64,000 nucleotides of DNA. Origin: Azospirillum sp. 412522. GTDB taxonomy: Bacteria; Pseudomonadota; Alphaproteobacteria; Azospirillales; Azospirillaceae. Shown piece after piece: positions 39,696 through 49,074 of this stretch. Location of the stretch: NCBI RefSeq assembly GCF_019805165.1, contig NZ_RWIJ01000003.1, positions 509,974-573,973 on the forward strand, given 5' to 3'. Positions within the stretch are counted from its first letter, which is position 1, and every line of letters begins with the position of its first letter. Below the pieces are notes generated by a model. It had not been told where the DNA came from. It did no database searches and was given only the letters and a program-made list of their open reading frames with translations. The position numbers and the translations under genes are program-made.

Positions 39696-40391
39696 TTATA
39701 CCGTCAGATATTTGCGCACCTCCTGCTCGTCCAGGCCGCTGCGCGGGCCGGACAGCATCACCTCGCCGCGCTCCATCACCACCCAGTCATCGGCGAGGTC
39801 GCGGGCGAAGTCGAAATACTGTTCGACCAGCAGGATCGCCATGGTGCCCTTGTCGCGCAGATAGGAGATGGCGCGGCCAATGTCCTTGATGATCGACGGC
39901 TGGATGCCCTCGGTCGGCTCGTCCAGCACCAGCAGGCGCGGGCGGGTCACCAGGGCGCGGCCGATGGCGAGCTGCTGCTGCTGGCCGCCCGACAGGTCGC
40001 CGCCGCGGCGGTCCAGCATGGATTTCAGCACCGGAAACAGCTCGAACACCTCGTCGGGGATCGAGCGCTGGGCGCGCGGCAACGGAGCGTAGCCGGTCAG
40101 CAAATTCTCCCTCACCGTCAGCAGCGGAAAGATCTCGCGCCCCTGCGGCACATAGGCGATGCCGCGCCGCGCCCGGTCGGCCGGGGCCATCTTCGTCACG
40201 TCGGCGCCGTCCCAGCCGATGGAGCCGCCCGACACCGGCTTCAGCCCGACGATGGCGCGCAGCAGGCTGGACTTGCCGACGCCGTTGCGGCCGACCAGAC
40301 AGGTGACCTTGCCGATCTCAGCCTTCATGGAAACGCCGCGCAGGGCCTGGGCGGCGCCGTAATGCAGATCGAGGGAACGAACGTCCAACAT
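39696..40391 (-). CDS. urtE: Urea ABC transporter ATP-binding protein UrtE
   Basis: A 231-residue LivF-like ATPase. Walker A is GRNGVGKSS, the signature is LSGGQQQQLAIGRAL, Walker B is LLVLDEPTEGIQPS. The phrase DEPTEGIQPSIIKDIG is typical of UrtE rather than LivF. It is the last gene of the minus-strand urtABCDE operon, 14 bp after urtD. With UrtD it energises the permease pair UrtBC. Confidence 0.92.
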   Translation of the reverse strand: MLDVRSLDLHYGAAQALRGVSMKAEIGKVTCLVGRNGVGKSSLLRAIVGLKPVSGGSIGWDGADVTKMAPADRARRGIAYVPQGREIFPLLTVRENLLTGYAPLPRAQRSIPDEVFELFPVLKSMLDRRGGDLSGGQQQQLAIGRALVTRPRLLVLDEPTEGIQPSIIKDIGRAISYLRDKGTMAILLVEQYFDFARDLADDWVVMERGEVMLSGPRSGLDEQEVRKYLTV

Positions 40392-40405
40392 CCTGGGGTC
40401 TCCCG

Positions 40406-41152
40406 TCAGCGGCCGAGATAGGTGTCGATGACTTGGCTGTTGGCGCTGACCGCGTCCAGCGAGCCTTCGGCCAGGACCGAGCCCTCGGCCAGCACCGTCA
40501 CCTTGACGCCCAGCGCGCGGACGAAGCTCATGTCATGCTCCACCACGATCACCGAATGCCTGCCGGCGATGCTGCACAGCAGTTCGGCGGTCTGCTCGGT
40601 CTCGGCGTCGGTCATGCCGGCGACCGGCTCGTCGACCAGCAGCAGCTTGGGGTCCTGGGCCAGCAGCATGCCGATCTCCAGCCATTGCTTCTGCCCGTGC
40701 GACAGGCTGCCGGCCTGCCGGCCGCGCAGGGCGGACAGGCGGGTGATGTCGAGGATCTCCTCGATGCGGGCGCGGTCGTCGCGGCTGATGGCGTAGGTCA
40801 GCGTCTTCAGCGGCCGGCGCGGCGCCTTCAGCGCCAGTTCCAGATTGTCCCACACCGTGTGCGGCTCGAAGACGGTCGGGCGCTGGAACTTGCGGCCGAT
40901 GCCGAGGTTGGCGATGGCCGCCTCGCGCAGGCGGGTCAGGTCGATGTCGCCTTCGAACAGGATGGTGCCGGTGTCGGGGCGGGTCTTGCCGGTGATGACG
41001 TCCATCATCGTCGTCTTGCCGGCGCCGTTGGGGCCGATGATCGCCCGCATCTCGCCGGGCATCATCACCAGCGACAGGCTGTTCAGCGCCTTGAAGCCGT
41101 CGAAGCTGACCGACACGCCGTCGAGATAGAGAAGGGTCGATTCCGCGCTCAT
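40406..41152 (-). CDS. urtD: Urea ABC transporter ATP-binding protein UrtD
   Basis: A 248-residue LivG-like ATPase. Walker A is GPNGAGKTTMMDVITGKTRP, a UrtD hallmark, the signature LSHGQKQWLEIGMLL and Walker B LLLVDEPVAGMTD. The WLEIGMLLAQDP and GMTDAETEQTAELL strings favour UrtD over branched-chain amino-acid transporters. It begins 3 bp after urtC's stop. Confidence 0.93.
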   Translation of the reverse strand: MSAESTLLYLDGVSVSFDGFKALNSLSLVMMPGEMRAIIGPNGAGKTTMMDVITGKTRPDTGTILFEGDIDLTRLREAAIANLGIGRKFQRPTVFEPHTVWDNLELALKAPRRPLKTLTYAISRDDRARIEEILDITRLSALRGRQAGSLSHGQKQWLEIGMLLAQDPKLLLVDEPVAGMTDAETEQTAELLCSIAGRHSVIVVEHDMSFVRALGVKVTVLAEGSVLAEGSLDAVSANSQVIDTYLGR

Positions 41153-41155
41153 GGG

Positions 41156-42328
41156 TCAGGCTCCCTTCTGGCCAGCGGTCTGGCCAGTGGCTTGGTTCGC
41201 GGTCTGGGTATTGGGAAGGGAAGCGGTCTTGCGGCCGGGCAGCTTGGCCTTCAACTGGGCGCCCAGCCCGAGCAGGCCCTTGGGCAGGAACAGGGTCACC
41301 GCCACGAACAGGCCGCCAAGCGCGAACAGCCACAGCTCCGGCAGGGCGCCGGTGAAATAGCTCTTGCCCATATTCACCAGCACCGCGCCGAGGATGGCGC
41401 CGGCCAGAGTGCCGCGCCCGCCGACGGCGACCCAGATCACCGCCTCGATCGAGCTGGCCGGGGCGAATTCGGACGGGTTGATGATGCCGACCTGCGGGAC
41501 GTAGAGGGCGCCCGCCACGCCGGCCATGCAGGCCGACAGCGTCCAGGCGAACAGCTTGTAGCTTTCGGTGTCGTAGCCCATGAAGCGGACGCGGCTCTCG
41601 GCGTCGCGCAGCGCCACCAGCACCTTGCCCAGCTTCGAGGCGATGACGCCGGACGCGATCATGTAGGACAATGCCAGGGCCGCCACCGTCGCCACGAACA
41701 GCGCGACGCGGGTGGTATCGGCCTGGATGTCGTAGCCGAGAATGTCCTTGAAGTCGGTCAGGCCGTTGTTGCCGCCGAAGCCCATATCGTTGCGGAAGAA
41801 GGCCAGCAGCAGGGCGAAGGTCAGCGCCTGGGTGATGATCGACAGGTAGACGCCGGTGACGCGGCTGCGGAAGGCGAACCAGCCGAAGGCGAAGGCCAGC
41901 GCTCCCGGCACCACCAGCACCATGATGGCGGCGAACCAGAAATGGTCGAAGCCGAGCCAGTACCAGGGCAGCTCCTTCCAGTTCAGGAAGACCATGAAGT
42001 CGGGCAGGACCGGGTTGCCGTAGACGCCGCGCGGGCCGATCTGCCGCATCAGGTACATGCCCATGGCGTAGCCGCCGATCGCGAAGAAGGCGGCATGGCC
42101 GAGCGACAGGATGCCGCAATAGCCCCACACCAGATCGAGCGCCAGCGCCAGCAGCGCGAAGCACAGGTATTTGCCCAGCAGCGAGACGGTGAAGACCGAC
42201 AGGTGGAAGGGGGAGTCCGCCGGCACCCACAGCGTCATCACCGGAACCGCCACCGCCAGGATGGCGAGGATCGCCAGCACGATCCCGGCCTTGCGGTCCA
42301 GACCCATCAGGAAAAAGCGCAGCAGCAT
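41156..42328 (-). CDS. urtC: Urea ABC transporter permease UrtC
   Basis: A 390-residue LivM-type permease with about ten membrane helices. LDLVWGYCGILSLGHAAFFA and GGRGTLAGAILGAVLVN are the family hallmarks. The C-terminal about 30 residues are a hydrophilic tail. It begins 4 bp after urtB, and together with UrtB forms the membrane pore. Confidence 0.93.
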   Translation of the reverse strand: MLLRFFLMGLDRKAGIVLAILAILAVAVPVMTLWVPADSPFHLSVFTVSLLGKYLCFALLALALDLVWGYCGILSLGHAAFFAIGGYAMGMYLMRQIGPRGVYGNPVLPDFMVFLNWKELPWYWLGFDHFWFAAIMVLVVPGALAFAFGWFAFRSRVTGVYLSIITQALTFALLLAFFRNDMGFGGNNGLTDFKDILGYDIQADTTRVALFVATVAALALSYMIASGVIASKLGKVLVALRDAESRVRFMGYDTESYKLFAWTLSACMAGVAGALYVPQVGIINPSEFAPASSIEAVIWVAVGGRGTLAGAILGAVLVNMGKSYFTGALPELWLFALGGLFVAVTLFLPKGLLGLGAQLKAKLPGRKTASLPNTQTANQATGQTAGQKGA

Positions 42329-42332
42329 CGGA

Positions 42333-43955
42333 TCAGGCCTCCACCGCGCGGCCCTTCAGCGCGAACAGGCCGCGCGGACGCCGTTGGATGAACAGGATGA
42401 TGAAGATCAGCACCAGGATCTTGCCCAGCACCGCCCCGGCATAGGGTTCGAGGAACTTGTTCATGGTCCCCAGCGTCAGCGCGCCGACCAGCGTGCCCCA
42501 CAGGTTGCCCACCCCGCCGAACACCACGACCATGAAGCTGTCGAGGATGTAGCCCTGGCCGAGGTTCGGGCTGACGTTGTCGATCTGGCTCAGCGCCACC
42601 CCGGCCAGACCGGCGATGCCGGAGCCGAGACCGAAGGTCAGCGCGTCGACCCGCGCGGTGCGGATGCCCATGGCGTTGGCCATCGGCCGGTTCTGCGTCA
42701 CCGCGCGGATCGACAGGCCGAACCAGGTGCGCTTCAGCGCCACAAGCAGGGCCGCGAAGACGGCGAAGGCGAAGACGACGATCCACAGCCGGCCGTAGGT
42801 GATGGTCAGGCCGCCCAGTTCGAAGGCGCCGGACATCCAGCTCGGCGCGCCGACCTCGCGGTTGGTCGGGCCGAAGATGGAGCGGACCGCCTGCTGGAGC
42901 GCCAGCGACAGGCCCCAGGTGGCGAGCAGCGTTTCCAGCGGACGGCCGTAGAGCCAGCGGATCACGCTGCGCTCGATGACGATCCCGACACCGCCGGAGA
43001 CGAGGAAGGCGGCGGGCAGCGCCACCAGGATCGACAGGTCGAACAGGCCGGGGGCATGGGCGCGGAAGAACTCCTGCACCAGGAAGGTGGTGTAGGCGCC
43101 GATCATCACCATCTCGCCATGGGCCATGTTGATGACGCCCATCACGCCGAAGGTGACGGCCAGCCCGATGGCGGCCAGCAGCAGCACCGAACCCAGCGAC
43201 AGCCCGTACCAGAGATTCTGCAAGGCGGCCCAGAAGGCCAGCTTCTGCTCCAGGGTGGAGACGGCGGCGGCGGCCAGTTTCTTGGTGACGTCCGACGCGC
43301 CGGAGCCGGCGACCATGTTCAGCAGCACCAGCGCGTCGCGGTCGCCGCGGGCGGTCAGCGTGTCGGTCGCCGACTGGATGTCGGCGTCGGTCATCTTCGA
43401 TGCGGCCTCGCCGGTCAGCAGGATGGCGGCGCGCGCCTGCTCCATGGCGGCGCGTACGCCCTTGTCCTGCTCCTTGGCGATGGCGGCGTTCAGCGTCTCC
43501 AGCGCGGAGGCGTCGCGGCTCTTGAACACCGCGTCGGCGGCGGAGCGGCGGACGCCGGCATCGGGGCTCATCAGGGTGAGGGCGCCCAGCGAGGCGCTGA
43601 TGGCGCGGCGAAGCGAATTGTTGACGCGGATCTTCTCGACCGCGGTGGACGGCGCCTCGCCCAGCGCTGCGCGGGTCAGCGGGTCGGTCAGGGTGAAGGC
43701 GTCGCCGGCCTTGCGGGCGACGACCACGGCGCCGTCGGCCTTGCGGACATAGAGGTCGCCGGCCTGCAGCGCCTCGATCACCGGCACGGCAGCCGGGTCG
43801 CCGGCCTCCGACAGTTGCGCCAGGGCCTTTTCGGTTCCGGAATAGCCGCCGCTGCCCAGGGCCTGGACAAGCGGGCGGAGGTCGGCGGCATAAGCGGCGG
43901 TCGATGTGGCGACCACCACACAGACGGCCATCAGCCAGCGGAGAGCGCGTCGCAT
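42333..43955 (-). CDS. urtB: Urea ABC transporter permease UrtB
   Basis: A 540-residue protein, longer than LivH because of an N-terminal secreted domain of about 230 residues: a signal peptide ending in AAYAAD, then helical repeats with no membrane segment. The permease domain begins at about NLWYGLSLGSVLLLAAIGLA and carries INMAHGEMVMIGAYTTF and IDNVSPNLGQGYILDSF. This N-terminal extension is normal for UrtB. The ATG at 43955 has AAGGA at a good distance. A long hairpin separates it from urtA. Confidence 0.93.
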   Translation of the reverse strand: MRRALRWLMAVCVVVATSTAAYAADLRPLVQALGSGGYSGTEKALAQLSEAGDPAAVPVIEALQAGDLYVRKADGAVVVARKAGDAFTLTDPLTRAALGEAPSTAVEKIRVNNSLRRAISASLGALTLMSPDAGVRRSAADAVFKSRDASALETLNAAIAKEQDKGVRAAMEQARAAILLTGEAASKMTDADIQSATDTLTARGDRDALVLLNMVAGSGASDVTKKLAAAAVSTLEQKLAFWAALQNLWYGLSLGSVLLLAAIGLAVTFGVMGVINMAHGEMVMIGAYTTFLVQEFFRAHAPGLFDLSILVALPAAFLVSGGVGIVIERSVIRWLYGRPLETLLATWGLSLALQQAVRSIFGPTNREVGAPSWMSGAFELGGLTITYGRLWIVVFAFAVFAALLVALKRTWFGLSIRAVTQNRPMANAMGIRTARVDALTFGLGSGIAGLAGVALSQIDNVSPNLGQGYILDSFMVVVFGGVGNLWGTLVGALTLGTMNKFLEPYAGAVLGKILVLIFIILFIQRRPRGLFALKGRAVEA

Positions 43956-44013
43956 CGGGGGTCCTTCGGTGCAGGGGCGATCCAGGGACGGTGCGGAGGG
44001 CTGGAAACGCGAA

Positions 44014-44066
44014 ACGCTTGCCCTCTCCCCTCCCCCGCCCGGCGGGAAAGGGGAAAGGGCAAGCGT
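44014..44066 (-). repeat. 26-bp hairpin between urtA and urtB
   Basis: The two arms (44014-44039 and 44041-44066) differ at only three positions, all of which become G-U pairs in the urt-sense (minus-strand) RNA. The RNA could thus fold as a nearly continuous stem of up to 26 pairs. It lies in the 159-bp gap after urtA. Such intercistronic stems usually stabilise the upstream message or attenuate read-through, giving more binding protein than permease. Confidence 0.65.
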
Positions 44067-44114
44067 CGCAACCACTCAGTTCAGAAAGGGCGGGTCAGAG
44101 AGGGAACGCGGCCC

Positions 44115-45425
44115 TCACGACCCCTTGCCGCCGCACTTGCCGGTCTTCACGTTGAAGTTGCCGCAGGACATCGGCTTGCGCCAGTCGGCGATCAGGTCCT
44201 TGCTGTCCGGCAGGAAGTCCGACCACTCGTCGCCGGGCACCAGGCCCGAGGTCTTGGAGACGACGTCGAACTGGCCGTTCTCCTGCACTTCGCCGATCAG
44301 CACCGGCTTGGTGATGTGGTGGTTCGGCAGCATCGCCGAATAGCCGCCGGTCAGGTTGGGCACCGCCACGCCGACCATGGCGTCGATGACCTTGTCCGGC
44401 TCGGTGGTGCCGGCCGCCTCGACCGCCTTCACCCACATGTTGAAGCCGATATAGTGGGCTTCCATCGGGTCGTTGGTGACGCGCTTGTCGTTCTTGGTGT
44501 AGGCCTTCCACGACTTGATGAAGTCGGTGTTGGCCGGGGTCTCGACCGACTGGAAGTAGTTCCAGGCGGCCAGATGGCCGAGCAGCGGCTTGGTGTCGAT
44601 GCCGGCCAGTTCTTCCTCGCCGACGGAGAAGGCGACGACCGGGATGTCCTGCGCCTTGACGCCCTGGTTGCCCAGTTCCTTGTAGAAGGGGACGTTGGCG
44701 TCGCCGTTGATGGTGGAGACCACCGCGGTCTTCTTGCCGGCCGACCCGAACTTCTTGATGTCCGCCACGATCGACTGCCAGTCGGAGTGACCGAACGGCG
44801 TGTAGTTGATCATGATGTCCTCGGGCTTGACGCCCTTGCCCTTCAGGTAGGCTTCGAGGATCTTGTTGGTCGTGCGCGGATAGACGTAGTCGGTGCCGGC
44901 CAGCACCCAGCGCTGGACCTTCTCCTTCTGCATCAGGTAATCGACGGCCGGGATCGCCTGCTGGTTGGGCGCGGCGCCGGTGTAGAAGACGTTGCGGGAG
45001 GACTCCTCGCCCTCATACTGGACCGGGTAGAAGAGGATGTTGTTCAGCTCCTCGAACACCGGCAGCACCGACTTGCGGCTGACCGAGGTCCAGCAGCCGA
45101 ACACGGCCGACACCTTGTCCTTGCTGATCAGCTCGCGCGCCTTCTCGGCGAACAGCGGCCAGTTGGAGGCGGGATCGACCACCACCGGCTCCAGCTTCTT
45201 GCCCAGCAGGCCGCCCTTCTTGTTCTGCTCGTCGATCAGCATCAGCATGACGTCCTTCAGCGTCGTCTCGCTGATCGCCATCGTGCCGGACAGGGAATGC
45301 AGGATGCCCACCTTGATGGTGTCGTCCGCCGCCTGGGCGGGCATCGCGAAGGACGCCATCGCGCCCATGGCCAGACCGGCCAGCGCGCCGATCCCGAAGC
45401 TCGACGTCAGTTGCTTGGTCCGCAT
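44115..45425 (-). CDS. urtA: Urea ABC transporter substrate-binding protein UrtA
   Basis: A 436-residue periplasmic binding protein. The signal peptide covers about 30 residues (MASFAMPAQAAD at its end). The mature start TIKVGILHSLSGTMAISETT and the later NILFYPVQYEGEESS and GTDYVYPRTTNKILEAYL are UrtA hallmarks. The ATG at 45425 follows a strong GGAAGGGGG ribosome site. It is the first and, judging by the hairpin after it, likely the most highly expressed gene of urtABCDE. The upstream 45426-45792 region must hold the promoter; I found no confident NtrC or sigma-54 site in it. Confidence 0.94.
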   Translation of the reverse strand: MRTKQLTSSFGIGALAGLAMGAMASFAMPAQAADDTIKVGILHSLSGTMAISETTLKDVMLMLIDEQNKKGGLLGKKLEPVVVDPASNWPLFAEKARELISKDKVSAVFGCWTSVSRKSVLPVFEELNNILFYPVQYEGEESSRNVFYTGAAPNQQAIPAVDYLMQKEKVQRWVLAGTDYVYPRTTNKILEAYLKGKGVKPEDIMINYTPFGHSDWQSIVADIKKFGSAGKKTAVVSTINGDANVPFYKELGNQGVKAQDIPVVAFSVGEEELAGIDTKPLLGHLAAWNYFQSVETPANTDFIKSWKAYTKNDKRVTNDPMEAHYIGFNMWVKAVEAAGTTEPDKVIDAMVGVAVPNLTGGYSAMLPNHHITKPVLIGEVQENGQFDVVSKTSGLVPGDEWSDFLPDSKDLIADWRKPMSCGNFNVKTGKCGGKGS

Positions 45426-45792
45426 GAAGTTGCCCCCTTCCTTTGGCGCCCCGGTTGCTCCGGGGCTTCGCCACATCGTCGGAAGAAAGGCTACCGCGCA
45501 TGCGAAAGGCGGTATCTACGTCAAATGACACATACGGTCCCGGGCGGCACATAGGACACCGCCTTCGCGGCGGTACCACCAGTGAAGCTTCGGAATAAAA
45601 CCGCCGCCACGGCGTCCAAGGTTGGATGAGCGTGTGTAACGACGACAGCCCACAGCGGGTGGAACGGCGATGCAGGGGAGCAACAGTGTGAACAGCAGAG
45701 CTGACGACACCAAATGTCGCTTGCGGATCTCGAGTGCCTCGCCGAAGGATACAGCGTTCGATCCTTTCCGTTCACGGTCCGGTCCAGTCGCC
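45426..45792. other. Divergent promoter region urtA / L,D-transpeptidase
   Basis: About 365 bp between two divergent genes. A TTGACG hexamer on the minus strand near 45515-45520 could serve as a -35 element for urtA, but no good -10 follows. No gene or clear operator was recognised. Confidence 0.35.
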
Positions 45793-47301
45793 ATGCATGA
45801 TGTCCGCCACCCGATCTCCCGACGCTCCGCCGCCCTGCTGATGGTCGGCGGACTGGCCGGCATCGTCCTGAGCGGTCCGGCGCTGGGTGCAGCGCCGAAG
45901 GAGGCCGCGCACGCCGCCAAGCCGCCGCTGATCGCCGGCTGGGCCGCGGCGCTGGAACAGCGTGCCCTGGAAATCCAGAACGCGCCCAAGGCGCAGGCCA
46001 CCCGCATCGGCTACGGCACTGTCGTCAAGAAGGGCGACGGTGGCATGATCGAGAGCGTCGCCCCGGCGATGGACGTGCCCTCTGCCGAAATCCAGCAGGC
46101 GCAGGCCCCGACCCTGCCCGGCCTGGAGCCGGTGGAGCCGGCGCCGCCGGTGGTCATCTCCGTGCGCTCGCCGCTTGCCGACCGCGTCGGCAAGGTTTCG
46201 CGCCGGCTGATCGAGCTGGGCTTCCTGCCCGCCGACAAATGGACCGACAGCTTCAACGACGATGTCGAGACCGCCGTGCGCGCCTTCCAGCTCGCCGAGG
46301 GGCTGCAGCCCGACGGCAAGGTGGGCGAGGTGACGCGCCAGGCGATGGACCGCACCCCGGCGCAGACCGTCGCGCTTCTGCGCCGCGCCGCCGCGGCGAT
46401 GCGGGCGCAGCAGGCCTCGATCCCCGAGACCAGCATCCTTGTCAACCTGCCCGGCCAGTCCGTCACCCTGATCGAGCATGGCCGCCCGGCCTTCACCATG
46501 CGGGCGGTGGTCGGCCGGCCGTCGCGCAAGACGCCGCTGCTGCAGGACAAGGTGACCAGCGTCACCATCAACCCGACCTGGACCGTCCCGCCGACGGTGC
46601 TGAGCGAGGACAAGCTGCCGGCCCTGCGCAAGAAGGGCACCACCGGCATCAAGAACGCCGTCGTCTATCTGGACGGGTCGGAGGTCGCCAGCACCCAATC
46701 GGTCAACTGGTGGTCGATCGATCCCGGCCGCGTGCGCATCGTCCAGAAGCCGGGCGACGACAACGCGCTGGGCCGCTTCCGCTTCAACCTGACCAACGGC
46801 GAAGGCATCTTCCTGCACGGCACCAACGATCCCAGGCTGTTCAGCCGCGACCTGCGCGCCGCCAGCTCCGGCTGCGTGCGGCTGGAGGATGCCCGGATGA
46901 TGGCGGAGACGCTGCTGGGCGCGGCGAAGGTGACGCCGGCCGCCATCGGCCAGCAGCTCGACACCGGAGATACCAAGACGATCCGGCTGCCGAACGCCAT
47001 CCCCGTGCGCTTCGTCTACTGGAACGCGTCGGTCGACACCGCTGGCGTGGTGCGCGTCCATCCCGACATCTACGAGGATCCGCCCACGCTGGCGACGCCG
47101 TCCGGCCAGTCGGGCTCGGCCGCCCCGGCGATGTCCGCCAATCCTGCGGCGGGTGCCAACCCGGTGACGCCGGTATCGACGCCGCGCCCGCTGTCCAAGC
47201 CGGCACCGCTGCCGGTCCCGACCGCCCATGCACCGACGCCGCTGTCGTCGGCTTCGGCGCCGGCTCCGGTCAAACCGCTGCCGGCATCGACGGGGATGTG
47301 A
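45793..47301 (+). CDS. L,D-transpeptidase (YcbB/LdtD-like) with peptidoglycan-binding domain
   Basis: A 502-residue exported enzyme that cross-links peptidoglycan. A twin-arginine-like signal (ISRRSAALLMVGGLAG) spans the first about 32 residues. A peptidoglycan-binding motif lies near residue 155 (DDVETAVRAFQLAEGLQPDG), and the YkuD catalytic domain follows with IFLHGTNDPRLFSRD and the catalytic cysteine in SSGCVRLEDA. The C-terminal about 80 residues are Pro/Ala/Ser-rich and probably disordered. An earlier ATG at 45670 would bury the signal, so 45793 is preferred. Its divergent neighbour is urtA. Confidence 0.88.
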   Translation: MHDVRHPISRRSAALLMVGGLAGIVLSGPALGAAPKEAAHAAKPPLIAGWAAALEQRALEIQNAPKAQATRIGYGTVVKKGDGGMIESVAPAMDVPSAEIQQAQAPTLPGLEPVEPAPPVVISVRSPLADRVGKVSRRLIELGFLPADKWTDSFNDDVETAVRAFQLAEGLQPDGKVGEVTRQAMDRTPAQTVALLRRAAAAMRAQQASIPETSILVNLPGQSVTLIEHGRPAFTMRAVVGRPSRKTPLLQDKVTSVTINPTWTVPPTVLSEDKLPALRKKGTTGIKNAVVYLDGSEVASTQSVNWWSIDPGRVRIVQKPGDDNALGRFRFNLTNGEGIFLHGTNDPRLFSRDLRAASSGCVRLEDARMMAETLLGAAKVTPAAIGQQLDTGDTKTIRLPNAIPVRFVYWNASVDTAGVVRVHPDIYEDPPTLATPSGQSGSAAPAMSANPAAGANPVTPVSTPRPLSKPAPLPVPTAHAPTPLSSASAPAPVKPLPASTGM

Positions 47302-47341
47302 GGACCGGTTCCCCGGTGCAGTTGGAAGACTGGAGGTCGAC

Positions 47342-48103
47342 ATGTCGGTTCATCACTCTTCCAGCGGCTACGAGACCGCTGCCAAGACCTATGTCAAAGG
47401 CCGTCCCAGCTACCCGGCCGAAGCCGCCGCGTGGCTTCGCGACGTGCTGGGCGTCGGTCCCGGCCGGAAGGTCCTGGAGGTCGGCGCCGGCACCGGCAAG
47501 TTCATCGCGGTTCTGAAGCAGTGCGGCGGCGAGATCACCGCCGTCGAGCCGGTCGCCGGCATGCGCGAGCAGCTCGTTCCGGCCTTTCCCGACATCACGG
47601 TGCTGGCGGGAAATGCCGAGTCCATTCCTCTGCCCGACGGTTCCGTCGATGCCGTGGTCTGCGCGCAGGCCTTCCACTGGTTCGCCACTCCATCCGCCTT
47701 GCAGGAGATGCGGAGGGTGCTGAAGCCGGACGGCACGCTGGGGCTGATCTGGAATGTCCGGGATGAAAGCGTGCCCTGGGTGGCGGCCCTGACCGCCGTC
47801 ACCGATCCCTGGGAGGGCGACACCCCGCGCTACCGGACCGGCGACTGGCGGCGGGTCTTCCCCGCGCCTGGCTTCGAGGCCGTCGACGAGCGCCATGTCC
47901 GCCATGCCCATGTCGGCAGCCCGGAGGACGTCATCGTCAAGCGGACGATGTCGGTCAGCTTCATCGCGGCGCTGCCGCCCGACCAGCAGGCGGAGGTCGA
48001 GCGCGACACCCGCGCGCTGATCGCCCGCATACCCGAACTGGCGGACCGCGCCGAGATCGCCTTTCCCTACGAAACGGTCATGTTCGCCTTTCGCAAGGTC
48101 TGA
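47342..48103 (+). CDS. SAM-dependent class I methyltransferase
   Basis: A 253-residue methyltransferase of the UbiE/Methyltransf_11 type. Motif I is VLEVGAGTGKFIAVL near residue 42, the acidic loop after strand 2 is TAVEPVAGM, and motif III is VDAVVCAQAFHWF. Similar proteins include trans-aconitate methyltransferase-like enzymes; the acceptor cannot be told. The ATG is preceded by GGAGG. It begins 40 bp after the L,D-transpeptidase and may be cotranscribed, and is followed closely by an AraC regulator. Confidence 0.85.
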   Translation: MSVHHSSSGYETAAKTYVKGRPSYPAEAAAWLRDVLGVGPGRKVLEVGAGTGKFIAVLKQCGGEITAVEPVAGMREQLVPAFPDITVLAGNAESIPLPDGSVDAVVCAQAFHWFATPSALQEMRRVLKPDGTLGLIWNVRDESVPWVAALTAVTDPWEGDTPRYRTGDWRRVFPAPGFEAVDERHVRHAHVGSPEDVIVKRTMSVSFIAALPPDQQAEVERDTRALIARIPELADRAEIAFPYETVMFAFRKV

Positions 48104-48129
48104 CGAAGCCCGCTCGCCGATCGTCCAGG

Positions 48130-49074
48130 ATGGATCCGCTTTCCGACATCATCGCCCTGCTCAGGCCGACCGCGGCGGTGTCCAAGCCCATCACCGGGCG
48201 GGGAATCTGGGGCATCGGCTATCCCGCCCTTCGCAAGCCCGGCTTCACGCTGATCCTGAAGGGCGAATGCTGGGTGTCCTTCGAAGGCGGGGCGCCGCTG
48301 AGGATCGCAAAGGGCGATTTCCTTCTTCTACCCTCTACCCCCGCCTTCACGCTGAGCAGCCATCCGGGCATCGCCTGCGTGCCGCGTGAGCCGACGGACA
48401 GGCAGGTCCGGCATGGCGACCAGGAGGGCGAGGCGGAGTTCGAATCGCTGGGCGGCGGTTTCCAGATCGAGCAGGTGAACGCGCCGCTCCTGCTGACGCT
48501 GCTCCCCCGCATGATCCATGTTCCGGCCTGCGAAGGCAGGACCGACCGGTTCGGCCGCGTGATCGACCTCATCACCGAGGAATGCGGGCAGCAGGACCCC
48601 GGCAGGGAGTTGATCCTCCAGCGCATGCTCGAGGTTCTGCTCGTCGAGGCCCTGCGCTGGCGCGGCCTCGCGGCGGACGCAGTGCAAAGCGGCCTGCTAA
48701 GCGGTCTGCGCGACCCGGCCCTTGCCCGCGTCCTGCGCGCCCTGCACGGGGACGTGCGGGCGAACTGGACGGTCGCCGGCCTCGCGAAGATCGCCGGGCA
48801 GTCCCGGTCGGCGTTCGCAGCCCGTTTCGGCGAGGTGCTCGGTTGCGGCCCGATCGAGTATCTGGCGCGCTGGCGGATGGCGCTGGCGAAGGATGCCCTG
48901 GTCCGGGGCGCGAAGTCCCTCGACCGGATCGCCGAGGAGATCGGCTACGAGTCCGCCAGCGCCTTCAGCACGGCGTTCCGCAAGCGGCAGGGCTGCCCGC
49001 CCGGCCAGTTCGCCCGCGACAGCACCACGGGCGGCACCGGTCAGACCTTCTCCGACGACGCCCGCAATCCGTAG
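48130..49074 (+). CDS. AraC-family regulator with cupin_6-type sensor domain
   Basis: A 314-residue regulator. The N-terminal cupin-like domain covers about residues 10-190 (FTLILKGECWVSFEGGAPLR, GDFLLLPSTPAFTLSS). The C-terminal two-HTH module starts about residue 205: WTVAGLAKIAGQSRSAFAAR and LDRIAEEIGYESASAFSTAF. The cupin_6 subgroup usually regulates an adjacent oxidoreductase gene; here an SDR lies one gene away on the same strand. It overlaps the convergent HAD gene by 34 bp. Confidence 0.88.
   Translation: MDPLSDIIALLRPTAAVSKPITGRGIWGIGYPALRKPGFTLILKGECWVSFEGGAPLRIAKGDFLLLPSTPAFTLSSHPGIACVPREPTDRQVRHGDQEGEAEFESLGGGFQIEQVNAPLLLTLLPRMIHVPACEGRTDRFGRVIDLITEECGQQDPGRELILQRMLEVLLVEALRWRGLAADAVQSGLLSGLRDPALARVLRALHGDVRANWTVAGLAKIAGQSRSAFAARFGEVLGCGPIEYLARWRMALAKDALVRGAKSLDRIAEEIGYESASAFSTAFRKRQGCPPGQFARDSTTGGTGQTFSDDARNP

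Noticed and set aside
45426..45540. Sigma-54 promoter for urtA
   Set aside because: I expected a nitrogen-regulated promoter, but no TGGCAC-N5-TTGC pattern is visible on the minus strand here.
42171..45554. A 1127-codon open frame on the plus strand
   Set aside because: It lies opposite urtB and urtA. High GC with a preferred third position leaves opposite frames open; no domain or ribosome site supports it.
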